Source: Cuspidothrix sp046080125 (GTDB taxonomy: Bacteria > Cyanobacteriota > Cyanobacteriia > Cyanobacteriales > Nostocaceae). Taken from it: a DNA stretch of 64,000 nucleotides. Every line of letters starts with the position of its first letter. Position 1 is the first letter of the stretch. The notes under the pieces are model-generated. The model ran no database searches and had not been told where the DNA came from. It saw only the letters and a list, made by a program, of their open reading frames with translations. The stretch covers positions 4,572-68,571 of the forward strand of contig JBJTTJ010000163.1 in the NCBI GenBank assembly GCA_046080125.1. Direction: 5' to 3'. Below are positions 53,601 to 61,220 of this stretch, in pieces. The translations under genes were made by a program, and so were the position numbers.

Positions 53601-54284
53601 GCCGCCGTTTTATATGTTTTTCGCACCTTGGTAAATGATGACATTCCTTTAAATGCCGGCTGTATGAAACCTTTAGAAGTTATTATCCCTGAAGGTTGTA
53701 TGTTAAACCCTTGTTATCCTGCTGCTGTCGTTGCCGGCAATGTGGAAACTTCCCAAGCAATTACCGATGCTTTATATGGTGCTTTGGGTATATTAGCCGC
53801 TTCCCAAGGAACGATGAATAATTTCACTTTTGGGAATGAAAAATATCAATATTATGAAACTATTTGCGGTGGTTCTGGTGCGGGTGTAGATTTTGATGGT
53901 ACAGACGCAGTTCACACCCACATGACTAATTCTAGATTAACAGATCCCGAAGTTTTAGAATGGCGTTTTCCAGTGATTTTAGAAAATTTCACCATTCGTG
54001 AACATAGTGGAGGAAAAGGTAAATATCATGGTGGCAATGGTGTCATTCGTCGCTTACGGTTTTTAGAAACTATGACAGTCGGAATTTTAGCTAATCATCG
54101 CCTTATTCCACCTTTTGGTTTATCGGGTGGTGCAGCAGGTATGGTAGGTAAAAATTATGTGGAAAGAAATAATGGTACTGTGGAAGAATTGGGAAGTAAA
54201 GGAGTAGTAGAAGTTAATCCTGGGGATATCTTTGTTATTGAAACCCCTGGTGGAGGTGGTTATGGTCAAGCATCAATTAATTAA
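50697..54284 (+). CDS. ATP-dependent 5-oxoprolinase, fused HyuA-HyuB type
   Basis: 1195 residues, the size of eukaryotic OPLAH. It opens 5-oxoproline to glutamate, feeding glutathione turnover. The HyuA-like half (1-665) has DRGGTFTDIVAKRPDG, GTTVATNALLEKKG, LSGPAGGIVGAV and SFDMGGTSTDV. The HyuB-like half (about 690-1195) has APHIPVHLGSMS, NNPYNGGTHLPDI and the C-terminal EHSGGKGKYHGGNG, ending GGGGYGQ. The junction at residues 673-684 (VIQNPKSKIQNRK) is encoded by an AAAATCC heptad repeat. A GTG/ATG near 52758-52761 could allow separate HyuB translation. Confidence 0.92.
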   Translation: MTWEFWIDRGGTFTDIVAKRPDGKLQIHKLLSENPERYTDAAIQGIKEILGIAEDETIPIDKIGVVKMGTTVATNALLEKKGDRTVLLITKGFRDALRIGYQNRPDIFARQIILPEMLYEQVIEVEERYNAQGKILINLNLDILRPKLQLAYNQGICACAIVFMHGYRYTNHEKQVAELAKNIGFTQVSVSHAVTPLMKLVSRGDTTVVDAYLSPILRRYVNQVASQLGKNVTLQFMQSHGGLTDAERFQGKDSILSGPAGGIVGAVETSLIAGFEKIISFDMGGTSTDVAHYHGEYERTLESEVAGVRLRNPMMAIHTVAAGGGSILHYDGSRYRVGPESAGANPGPAAYSKGGPLTVTDCNVMVGKLQPAFFPQVFGVNANEPLNIEVVKEKFTEFLAEIGDNRTVEELASGFLSIAVDKMSNAIKKISLERGYDISEYTLCCFGGAGGQHACLIADALGMKQVFIHPYSGVLSAYGMGLADVRVLKEKAIEAVLELELLSDLQAVFTELAAQGKQELNRQDADYPQINLYQKLLLRYEGTDAPLVVDFADLPTMQNQFAELHRLRYGFIAAEKRLIVEAATVELVLHHHRHSEPVVSRLNDNLPITETTVQMYTVGKWWDTPVYRRENLQPGDCISGPAIIVEATGTNIIEPHWQAKLTNLQNLILNRTVIQNPKSKIQNRKDAVMLEIFNNLFRAIAEQMGITLQNTSSSVNIKERLDFSCAIFDHHGKLLANAPHIPVHLGSMSESIQALISTHEDNIRPGDVFAANNPYNGGTHLPDITVITPVFLDSQLPIFYVASRGHHADIGGITPGSMPPHSTTITEEGILLDNFPLVKAGLFCEQELINILSSEPYPARNITQNIADLKAQIAANELGVKELLRMVEHYSLETVQAYMGFVQDNAELSVRRVIKVLKNGSFSYPLDNGSIIKVEITIDKKLRNAKIDFTGTSPQLNNNFNAPSAVCKAAVLYVFRTLVNDDIPLNAGCMKPLEVIIPEGCMLNPCYPAAVVAGNVETSQAITDALYGALGILAASQGTMNNFTFGNEKYQYYETICGGSGAGVDFDGTDAVHTHMTNSRLTDPEVLEWRFPVILENFTIREHSGGKGKYHGGNGVIRRLRFLETMTVGILANHRLIPPFGLSGGAAGMVGKNYVERNNGTVEELGSKGVVEVNPGDIFVIETPGGGGYGQASIN
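52716..52746. repeat. ATCCAAA heptad repeat inside coding sequence
   Basis: Four units (ATCCAAA, ATCCAAA, ATCTAAA, ATCCAAA) plus ATC, in frame. They encode the linker between the two halves of the oxoprolinase. This is the reverse complement of the intergenic GATTTTG family at 141-163 and 13682-13716. Confidence 0.85.
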
Positions 54285-54434
54285 ATTAATAAATAATTAA
54301 GCTTTTACCTGGCTAAATTGTATCATTCTGATATTCTTAATTCCTGTGGAACAGACAAGATAGCTGTTCCACTTGTACAAATTAAGTCTCTTTTTGTAAA
54401 TTAAAGCACAATTATTACATTTGTTATTGAGACT

Positions 54435-54809
54435 TTAACCAAACCAATGAGAGGTTTGACAATTGGGTTCGACTGTTTCACAAAGGTAATTACTAATTAC
54501 ATCTGATTTATCTCTCATAATTGAGGAAATACCTTCATGAATTAGCTTTTGTAAGTGTAGTTGTTGTTCTAAAGCATGACGAGGTAATTTGTGAGGAAAA
54601 GAGTTAAATTTGTCATCATTATTGATGATTAAATAATCGGAGATTTGACTATGAAAACCAGGAATACGATGAATTACAAAGGAAATTAACTCTTGACGTA
54701 AATCAGGAATTGCAAAAGCCTGTTGATAAGGTTGGTATGGATATGTATCTAAAACATTATTAATTTCTCCTAACACATATTGTTCTGTGAGTTTAACTAC
54801 TGTTTTCAT
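54435..54809 (-). CDS. ComFB-family protein (late competence/nucleotide-binding)
   Basis: 124 residues. The pattern YVLGEINNVLDTYPYQPYQQ, AIPDLRQELISFVIHRIPGFHS is that of the ComFB family, whose cyanobacterial members bind cyclic dinucleotides or cAMP-type second messengers and affect competence, motility or cell size. The C-terminal helix is rich in His and Leu. It stands alone after the oxoprolinase gene (convergent). Ligand and role of this copy are unknown. Confidence 0.6.
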   Translation of the reverse strand: MKTVVKLTEQYVLGEINNVLDTYPYQPYQQAFAIPDLRQELISFVIHRIPGFHSQISDYLIINNDDKFNSFPHKLPRHALEQQLHLQKLIHEGISSIMRDKSDVISNYLCETVEPNCQTSHWFG

Positions 54810-55388
54810 GATTTATCTTTCCCGTTGGATGTAAATTGAGAAATTTGGACAACATTACTGCTATTCTTTTCAACTGACAATCATTGATAATTCGATTAAA
54901 TCGGGTAATATTCATACCTATTGTTTAAAGGTAAATAAAGTATTAACCAATCTGACCGAAAATGATGGTTCGACACCTGCAATAGTAATTATGACAAATT
55001 ACTATTGATTTGCTAAAAAAATACACAAAACGCAGTATTAACCTTTAGGGATCATTTTTAGCTAAGAACTGTCAACGTTAATAATAGTTAAAATTATATT
55101 TAGATAATAACTGATTATGTAATTTACATTACTTATATAAATCCTCAGAAATTCTGATGTATTTTGGCATTGTTTGTAAGTATTCAGCCATAGCACTCAT
55201 TCACACCCATATCCCCAAATTCTCTGATTAATTTATTATTTCTTTATTATTTTACACAATCTACGGATATCTTTGTAGATTTAATTATGAAATAATTCTT
55301 AACAATAGGTAAAAACATAAGAAATATTTTTTCTATAATCAAAACCGGTGATGAGACGACATTTTCGATCAACAACATAGTAGAATAG
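54810..55388. other. 579-base intergenic region
   Basis: Between divergent comFB-like and YaaW-like genes. AT-rich with no recognisable frame or large repeat. The segment CTACGGATATCTTTGTAG near 55261 is a weak inverted repeat. Likely promoters for both genes. Confidence 0.5.
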
Positions 55389-56267
55389 GTGACAGACAGG
55401 TTCTACAGAAGAGAGGTAGACAAATTGGAAGAACTCAGGACTGTATTAGAATTAGCCACCGAAGAAGAACTACAGAACTTGACCGCAATTCTGTTTACGC
55501 GCAAGTTTAACCCATTAGATTATGTTCACACACCCGAACCCATTGTGATCCAAAGTCAAAACCGTCAAGCTTGGTTAGAGGCCATAGAAGCTCGCTTTCG
55601 GTTTTTAGCAGCTGATGGTATAACTGTATTACGGGGACGTACTGAGCAATTTACTTACCGACAAGCTTTGATTCAAGTATGTAAATATTTGAAAATTCCT
55701 TATAATCAAGATCTAACTACAATTGATTTAGAAGCAGAAGTTTTTTTGCATTTACTGGGAAAAGTTTGGAAACAGCTACCCAAACAAGAAAAGCAACAAT
55801 TAACTATTAATATTCAAAGTCAGTTAGGAGAATCAAAACTTAGACAAACATTACCATTATCATGGCAAAGTGATCCTTTAGGATTAATATTTAAAGGTGG
55901 TAGTGCCCTGGCTGTGACTTCTGTAATTCAACCTTTTATTCTCCAACAAATTGCCCGTCAATTTGCAATTCATTTTGCTACCTATGAATTGGCTAAAGAG
56001 GCAGCAATTACAGGGACAGGATTAGCAACTAAACAGATTCAAAACTATATAGCTTTACAAATGTCTCGTCGAGGAATGACCATAAGTGCAGCCCGTTATG
56101 GTACTGTTCGCGGTGTTTTTGCTTTTATTGGTCCGGTGATGTGGGCTTGGTTTTTTGCCGATTTAGGTTGGAGAGCGATCGCCACAAATTATGGGAGAAT
56201 TATTCCTACTGTCTTCACCCTCGCACAAATTCGTCTTACCCGTACAGAATGCTGGGAACTAGCTTAA
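55389..56267 (+). CDS. YaaW-family protein
   Basis: 292 residues from GTG 55389. Helical N-terminal part (LEELRTVLELATEEELQNLTAIL), a central segment LLGKVWKQLPKQEKQQL, and a hydrophobic C-terminal region with two membrane helices (ARYGTVRGVFAFIGPVMWAWFF). This fits the YaaW (DUF3944/ubiquinol-cytochrome chaperone-like) family of unknown function. Its end overlaps the start of the O-antigen-ligase-like gene by 19 bases, so the two are cotranscribed. Confidence 0.75.
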   Translation: MTDRFYRREVDKLEELRTVLELATEEELQNLTAILFTRKFNPLDYVHTPEPIVIQSQNRQAWLEAIEARFRFLAADGITVLRGRTEQFTYRQALIQVCKYLKIPYNQDLTTIDLEAEVFLHLLGKVWKQLPKQEKQQLTINIQSQLGESKLRQTLPLSWQSDPLGLIFKGGSALAVTSVIQPFILQQIARQFAIHFATYELAKEAAITGTGLATKQIQNYIALQMSRRGMTISAARYGTVRGVFAFIGPVMWAWFFADLGWRAIATNYGRIIPTVFTLAQIRLTRTECWELA

Positions 56268-57556
56268 AAAAAACCTTTTATCATCCAAATTATAGCTTAC
56301 AAACCCCTTGGAATTGGCTGCAATTTGGACTATTATCTTTCCCCGTGAGTCCATTTTTGGGTGGAATGTCTATAGTTGTGGCCTCCTTTCTCACTTGGGG
56401 TAAACAATACCGAATTATTAGAGATAAGCCAATTCACCAGGGATTTGCTATTTTGAGTATTTTACTACTCATCACCACCGCCTTTGCCCCTCAAAAATTA
56501 GATGCTTTTTTAGGTTTATTCAATTTACTGCCCTTCTTTTTCTTTTTTACCGGACTCACCCCCCTAATTCAAACACCTGCCCAATTAAGACACATTGCTT
56601 GGATAATGGTGTTTGGTTCTGTACCTGTGCTCATCATCGGCCTTGGACAATTATATCTGGGTTGGAATTTCCAGTTTCAGTTTTTATGGATTGTTTTAGA
56701 TTGTGTAGTTGCACCAGAAAAAACATTTTTAGGACGCATGAGTGCTAATTTCATGCACCCTAATACTTTAGCCGCATATTTAGTTACAATTTTGATTCTC
56801 GGCTTAGGTTTATGGCTAGAAAACTATCATCAACTCAAACAAAAAAATCCTCTAATTATCTTCTTAACAATTACGGTATCTGCTAACTTTATCGCCTTAA
56901 TTTTGACTAATTCTCGTAATGGTTGGGGAATAAGTATTTTCGCCTGTTTAGCCTATGCTTTATATCAAGGTTGGCGATTAATTATCGCTGGTGTTGTTAG
57001 TATTACCAGTTGTTTTTTGTTAGCAGCTTTCGCCCCCTCACCTATTGCCCAATTTTTCCGTCTGTTCGTTCCTTACAGAATTTGGGCGCGGTTAAACGAC
57101 GATATGTTTCCTAACAGGCCAGTAGCATTAATGCGGAAAACACAATGGCAATTTGCCTGGAATTTAACACAACAACATCCTCTCACTGGTTCAGGTTTAC
57201 GGAGTTTTGGTGGACTGTATAAAACCCAGATGCACATTGATGTTAACCATCCCCATAACCTATTTTTAATGCTATCTGCGGAAACTGGTTTAATTACTAC
57301 TTTGCTATTTTGTGGATTACTAATTTGGATATTAATTACAGCTAGTCAAGTTCTATGGAAATCTAAATCCATCGAACCAGAAAATCGCCTCATTTTCTTC
57401 AGTTATATTATCACCTTTATTGGCTGGATATTATTTAATACTGTTGATATCACTACCTTTGATATTCGGTTAAATACTCTCTCCTGGGTTTTTGTCGCTG
57501 CATTATGCGGAGTTATGTATCAATATCAATTATGTTATGCCAGGGTAAGAATTTAG
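56249..57556 (+). CDS. O-antigen ligase-like (Wzy_C) membrane protein
   Basis: 435 residues from ATG 56249; the longer frame from 56141 would read through the previous gene. Ten or more hydrophobic helices, with a large periplasmic loop containing MSANFMHPNTLAAYL, TNSRNGWGI and the Wzy_C core (TGSGLRSFGGLYKTQ, HPHNLFLMLSAETGLI). The family includes O-antigen ligases, polymerases and the cyanobacterial IctB group. Substrate probably a surface polysaccharide. Confidence 0.85.
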   Translation: MLGTSLKKTFYHPNYSLQTPWNWLQFGLLSFPVSPFLGGMSIVVASFLTWGKQYRIIRDKPIHQGFAILSILLLITTAFAPQKLDAFLGLFNLLPFFFFFTGLTPLIQTPAQLRHIAWIMVFGSVPVLIIGLGQLYLGWNFQFQFLWIVLDCVVAPEKTFLGRMSANFMHPNTLAAYLVTILILGLGLWLENYHQLKQKNPLIIFLTITVSANFIALILTNSRNGWGISIFACLAYALYQGWRLIIAGVVSITSCFLLAAFAPSPIAQFFRLFVPYRIWARLNDDMFPNRPVALMRKTQWQFAWNLTQQHPLTGSGLRSFGGLYKTQMHIDVNHPHNLFLMLSAETGLITTLLFCGLLIWILITASQVLWKSKSIEPENRLIFFSYIITFIGWILFNTVDITTFDIRLNTLSWVFVAALCGVMYQYQLCYARVRI

Positions 57557-57576
57557 GTGAGGTAATAAGACCGGCA

Positions 57577-57610
57577 ACTTATTTTATTAATTGTGTCCAT
57601 AGATGATAAA
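57577..57610. repeat. 34-base dispersed repeat, copy 2
   Basis: Matches 22517-22550 at 31 of 34 bases. It lies between the O-antigen-ligase-like gene and miaB. Confidence 0.7.
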
Positions 57611-57676
57611 GTCTTGACTCCTGCTATACAATGATAAACAGACCTGATATACATTACTAACTAAGCGTAATTCCCA

Positions 57677-59038
57677 ATGACCACTAAACGCCATTACCAT
57701 ATTATTACCTTCGGTTGTCAAATGAATAAAGCTGACTCCGAACGGATGGCTGGTATATTAGAAGACATGGGATTTGAGTGGTCAGAAGACCCAAATCAAG
57801 CAAATGTCATTCTTTACAATACTTGCACCATTCGGGATAATGCGGAACAAAAAGTATATTCTTATTTAGGTAGGCAAGCGAAGCGAAAACACAAGCAAGC
57901 CGATTTAACATTGATAGTCGCTGGTTGTGTTGCCCAGCAAGAAGGGGAAGCACTGCTGCGACGTGTGCCAGAATTGGATTTAGTCATGGGTCCGCAACAC
58001 GCTAACCGCCTCAAAGACCTGCTAGAATCTGTGTTTGAGGGTAATCAAGTTGTCGCTACGGAAGCGGTTCACATTTTTGAAGATATTACCCAACCCCGTC
58101 GAGATAGTCAAGTGACAGCTTGGGTTAATGTTATCTACGGTTGCAATGAACGTTGTACTTATTGTGTAGTTCCTAATGTGCGCGGTGTGGAACAGTCCCG
58201 TACACCGACAGCTATTCGCACCGAAATTCAAGAGTTAGCTACACAAGGTTACAAGGAAATTACCCTTCTGGGTCAGAATATTGACGCTTATGGTCGAGAC
58301 TTACCCGGTTCTACTCCTCAAGGTCGTCACTTACACACCTTGACAGATTTACTCTATTATGTACATGATGTACCGGGAATTGAAAGAATTAGATTTGCTA
58401 CCAGCCATCCTAGATATTTTACGGAAAGATTGATTAAGGCTTGTGCGGATTTGCCCAAAGTATGCGAACATTTCCATATTCCTTTCCAGTCTGGAGATAA
58501 TGAAATTCTAAAGGCCATGTCACGGGGTTATACTCACGAAAAATATCGCCGTATTATTGATACTATTCGCCACTATATACCAGATGCTTCCATCAGTGCC
58601 GATGCCATTGTCGGATTTCCTGGGGAAACTGAGGCACAATTTGAAAATACTTTGAAATTGGTTGAAGATATCGGTTTTGATTTATTAAATACTGCTGCTT
58701 ATTCTCCTCGTCCTGGTACACCTGCGGCTGTATGGGATAATCAACTGAGTGAAGAAGTAAAAAGCGACAGGTTGCAAAGATTAAATCACTTGGTTAATAT
58801 TAAAGCAGCCGAGCGATCGCAGCGTTACTTTGGTAGAATCGAAGAAGTATTAGTAGAAGACCAAAATAGCAAAGACCCAACTCAAGTTATGGGTAGAACC
58901 AGAGGAAATCGTCTGACCTTCTTCACAGGTGATATTAATCATCTCCAAGGGCAAATAGTCAAGGTTAAAATTACCGAAGTTCGCGCTTTTAGCTTGACTG
59001 GAGAACCAGTAGAAGTTCGTCAACCAGTTACAGTTTAA
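57677..59038 (+). CDS. miaB: tRNA ms2i6A synthase MiaB
   Basis: 453 residues. A radical-SAM methylthiotransferase that adds the 2-methylthio group to i6A37 of tRNAs. The N-terminal UPF0004 domain has Cys in FGCQMNKADSE, NTCTIRDNAE and VAGCVAQQEG, which bind the auxiliary cluster. The radical-SAM cluster motif is CNERCTYC, followed by LLGQNIDAYG and a C-terminal TRAM domain from about 385 (GRIEEVLVEDQN). Its product is the substrate of MiaE encoded at 2099-2698. Confidence 0.95.
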   Translation: MTTKRHYHIITFGCQMNKADSERMAGILEDMGFEWSEDPNQANVILYNTCTIRDNAEQKVYSYLGRQAKRKHKQADLTLIVAGCVAQQEGEALLRRVPELDLVMGPQHANRLKDLLESVFEGNQVVATEAVHIFEDITQPRRDSQVTAWVNVIYGCNERCTYCVVPNVRGVEQSRTPTAIRTEIQELATQGYKEITLLGQNIDAYGRDLPGSTPQGRHLHTLTDLLYYVHDVPGIERIRFATSHPRYFTERLIKACADLPKVCEHFHIPFQSGDNEILKAMSRGYTHEKYRRIIDTIRHYIPDASISADAIVGFPGETEAQFENTLKLVEDIGFDLLNTAAYSPRPGTPAAVWDNQLSEEVKSDRLQRLNHLVNIKAAERSQRYFGRIEEVLVEDQNSKDPTQVMGRTRGNRLTFFTGDINHLQGQIVKVKITEVRAFSLTGEPVEVRQPVTV

Positions 59039-59063
59039 TTGGAATTTATAGAACTGACCCTAT

Positions 59064-59080
59064 GGTGGGCATTGCCCACC
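59064..59080. terminator. Bidirectional hairpin between miaB and RNase T2 genes
   Basis: GGTGGGCATTGCCCACC: seven-pair stem with three-base loop, located between two convergent genes and followed by TTATAT on the plus strand. It is also a common GGTGGGCATTGCCCACC dispersed repeat in cyanobacteria. Confidence 0.55.
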
Positions 59081-59095
59081 TTATATAAGATATAA

Positions 59096-59764
59096 TTACC
59101 TCACATTTCTCACTAAAAAATCTGCCTCTCCACAACTTTTGCGAGAACGTTTCAAAACATCTTGGCTACAAATACCTGCTTTACCATCTGGAGAATAGCA
59201 AAAAAATACTTCTTTTAAGAATCTACCAGAATCAGAACAATAGGGTGCAATTCCATCAGCAGTAAGTTCACTATTAGCACTAATAAATGCGGTTTTTAAC
59301 CCGGCAATTGTTGTCCGAAAAGGTTTTGTAGGACGATTATAAGTTGTGGGAATTGCCACAGAATCTTTTAAATTTTTACTTAATGCTAAATACTGTTCAG
59401 GAGTTTTACCAGAACAAGTTCCATGTTTTTGCCATTCATGGTTATACAGTCCTGCACTAGGATACAAACCAGGAAATTTTTCCTTAATTGCTGGGGTTAA
59501 TTTCTGACTGGAACAATTAGCAGGATAACCCGTTTGATATTGCGGCCATAAACCATGCAGAACAAAGCCCAGTTTTTTACCTACATTACATTGATTGGGG
59601 TCAGGTTTTTGATTTGTAGCACAATAATCAGGAGACCAGGAAAGGGTAAGAACGTAAAGATCAAATTTTCCCGGAGTTCCCGGATTTTGAGCTAATGCAC
59701 TATTAGACACAGTAAGACTAGTCACTAAAAAGGAAGATATAAACAAGATCGGCTTGATCTGCAT
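59096..59764 (-). CDS. Secreted ribonuclease T2
   Basis: 222 residues. Signal peptide about 1-25 (FISSFLVTSLTVSNSALAQ), then LYVLTLSWSPDYC, catalytic site CAS I HGLWPQY and CAS II HEWQKHGTC with both active His. Eight cysteines would form the family disulfides (CSSQKLT, CSQDVLKRSRKSC). It degrades RNA outside the cytoplasm, probably to salvage phosphate or nucleosides. It converges with miaB. Confidence 0.92.
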   Translation of the reverse strand: MQIKPILFISSFLVTSLTVSNSALAQNPGTPGKFDLYVLTLSWSPDYCATNQKPDPNQCNVGKKLGFVLHGLWPQYQTGYPANCSSQKLTPAIKEKFPGLYPSAGLYNHEWQKHGTCSGKTPEQYLALSKNLKDSVAIPTTYNRPTKPFRTTIAGLKTAFISANSELTADGIAPYCSDSGRFLKEVFFCYSPDGKAGICSQDVLKRSRKSCGEADFLVRNVR

Positions 59765-59967
59765 ATTTTTAATTAGTTGCTCATGGTTGCCAATGGCATT
59801 CTCTCATGATTCTGCCCCTGAGTCTGTTTTATTACGAAATTGTTACTGTGGGGAATACCTCACCTCCAGATGGGTATGCACACCAAAAAAATATTTGCAA
59901 GTTTCCTTAACAATCTGTTATATTTATTTACATAAAGTTACACAAAATCAAAACTGAGGTTTTCAAA

Positions 59968-60195
59968 ATGACTATTTTAATCTGTTTATTCGTTGTCGCT
60001 TGGGTCGCTGTTTCCGTAATTGGTTCTTTAGCTTACTTCATGGGTGAGCAAAGCAAACCCATTCATGAACGCAACTGGGCTTCTGAAAGTTTTGAAAACT
60101 TAGCTAAATCTATTACTGGTGTAGATATAGACTATGCCAAGCGCGTACCAGCTTACGCCATTGATGCTTACGCCAGCCGTAACCTACCGAGATAG
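59968..60195 (+). CDS. psb35: Small photosystem II protein, Psb35-like
   Basis: 75 residues: one membrane helix (ILICLFVVAWVAVSVIGSLAYF) and a conserved polar part (GEQSKPIHERNWASESFE, DYAKRVPAYAIDAY). From memory this matches the cyanobacterial Ssl2148/Psb35 family, which binds near CP47 and HliC in photosystem II. A ribosome site GAGG precedes ATG 59968. A strong terminator follows at 60235-60271. The family call rests on recollection. Confidence 0.6.
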   Translation: MTILICLFVVAWVAVSVIGSLAYFMGEQSKPIHERNWASESFENLAKSITGVDIDYAKRVPAYAIDAYASRNLPR

Positions 60196-60234
60196 TGTTT
60201 GATTTAATGCTGAGAAAATTTAATCCTAATTTAC

Positions 60235-60271
60235 TTGTAGAGAAGCTTGATTTAGCGTCTCTACAATTTTT
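60235..60271 (+). terminator. Intrinsic terminator after psb35-like gene
   Basis: Stem TTGTAGAGA (60235-60243) / TCTCTACAA (60258-60266), nine perfect pairs, followed by TTTTT. Confidence 0.8.
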
Positions 60272-60456
60272 ATGGGGTCAAATATCCAAAATCCCCTTGT
60301 TTCCGGGACTTTTCCCCTTTGATATGCCTGGAATAGTATAGCCTGTGGTCTAAGTTCTCAATTTTGAGCAAAAAACTTTTTCAGGATAGTCTAAACGCAG
60401 AAAAGCTTGATTTATCGGCTGTTTCCGGGATCGAAACCAGATTAGTAAAAATAAAT

Positions 60457-60475
60457 ATATGACGCGTTGTCATAT
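60457..60475. promoter_or_regulatory. Inverted repeat upstream of petE
   Basis: ATATGACGCGTTGTCATAT: seven-base arms with a five-base spacer, placed where the -35 region of petE would be. This is a plausible operator for a copper-dependent regulator of plastocyanin. Confidence 0.45.
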
Positions 60476-60537
60476 TTGGCATAGATTGTATTTAGAATAA
60501 GAACAGGAAGATAAAAACTATATCTCAGGAGAGAATT

Positions 60538-60957
60538 ATGAAATTAATTGCAGCTAGTTTGAGACGCTTAACTCTGGCAGTGTTAACTGTGCTTCTAGTT
60601 GTTAGCAGCTTTGCAGTTTTCACTCCCACCGCTTCAGCTGAAGCATACACCATCAAATTGGGTACTGATAAAGGACGGTTAAAATTTGAGCCTAGTAAGT
60701 TAACTATTAAGCCTGGTGATACAATTGAGTGGCTGAATAATAAAGTACCTCCCCACAACGTTGTATTTGACCCTGTTAAAAACCCCAATAAAGATAAAGC
60801 TTTGGCCGCCTCCTTGTCTCATACTAAATTACAGTTAAATCCTGGTCAGAAAGTGAAAACCACTTTTCCCGCAGACGCACCTGCTGGTGAGTATACATTT
60901 TACTGCGCCCCTCACCGTGGTGCTGGTATGACCGGAAAAATCACCGTTCAAGGCTAA
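60538..60957 (+). CDS. petE: Plastocyanin
   Basis: 139 residues with a 34-residue lumen-targeting signal ending TPTASA. The mature blue-copper protein carries electrons from cytochrome b6f to photosystem I. Copper ligands are His in PPHNVVFD and Cys, His and Met in FYCAPHRGAGMTG. A ribosome site AGGAG sits 7 bases before ATG 60538. The inverted repeat upstream suggests copper regulation. A strong terminator follows. Confidence 0.97.
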   Translation: MKLIAASLRRLTLAVLTVLLVVSSFAVFTPTASAEAYTIKLGTDKGRLKFEPSKLTIKPGDTIEWLNNKVPPHNVVFDPVKNPNKDKALAASLSHTKLQLNPGQKVKTTFPADAPAGEYTFYCAPHRGAGMTGKITVQG

Positions 60958-61020
60958 TATTCAGCTATTAACCGTACTTCTGGTAGTTAATGCTACTTTA
61001 GCAGCAATAATTAATTAATC

Positions 61021-61051
61021 GGGGTTTAGTATTTCTAAACCCCTAAATTTT
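61021..61051 (+). terminator. Intrinsic terminator of petE
   Basis: Stem GGGGTTTAG (61021-61029) / CTAAACCCC (61035-61043), nine perfect pairs with a five-base loop, followed by TAAATTTT. Confidence 0.85.
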
Positions 61052-61220
61052 GTTGACTGACTTGTTACAGAAATTTAGGGCTATTTTTTAGATATATTCA
61101 AAATGTCTTAATTGTTTAGTTCAGTGATACGGATGTGGGAAATTTCCGTAGTCTGGAGGATGTGGTTTGAAGTTATCTATATTGATTATGTGTGTTTAGG
61201 CTAAATAGGAAGTAGAAATT

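Larger units (their letters stand above)
60196..60537. other. Terminator and petE promoter region
   Basis: 342 bases. They contain the psb35-like terminator (60235-60271) and, 63 bases before the petE start, the inverted repeat ATATGAC-GTCATAT (60457-60475). Confidence 0.6.

Noticed and set aside
56141..56248. Longer start of the O-antigen-ligase-like gene
   Set aside because: It would overlap the YaaW coding region in another frame by over 100 bases and adds residues without membrane or conserved character.
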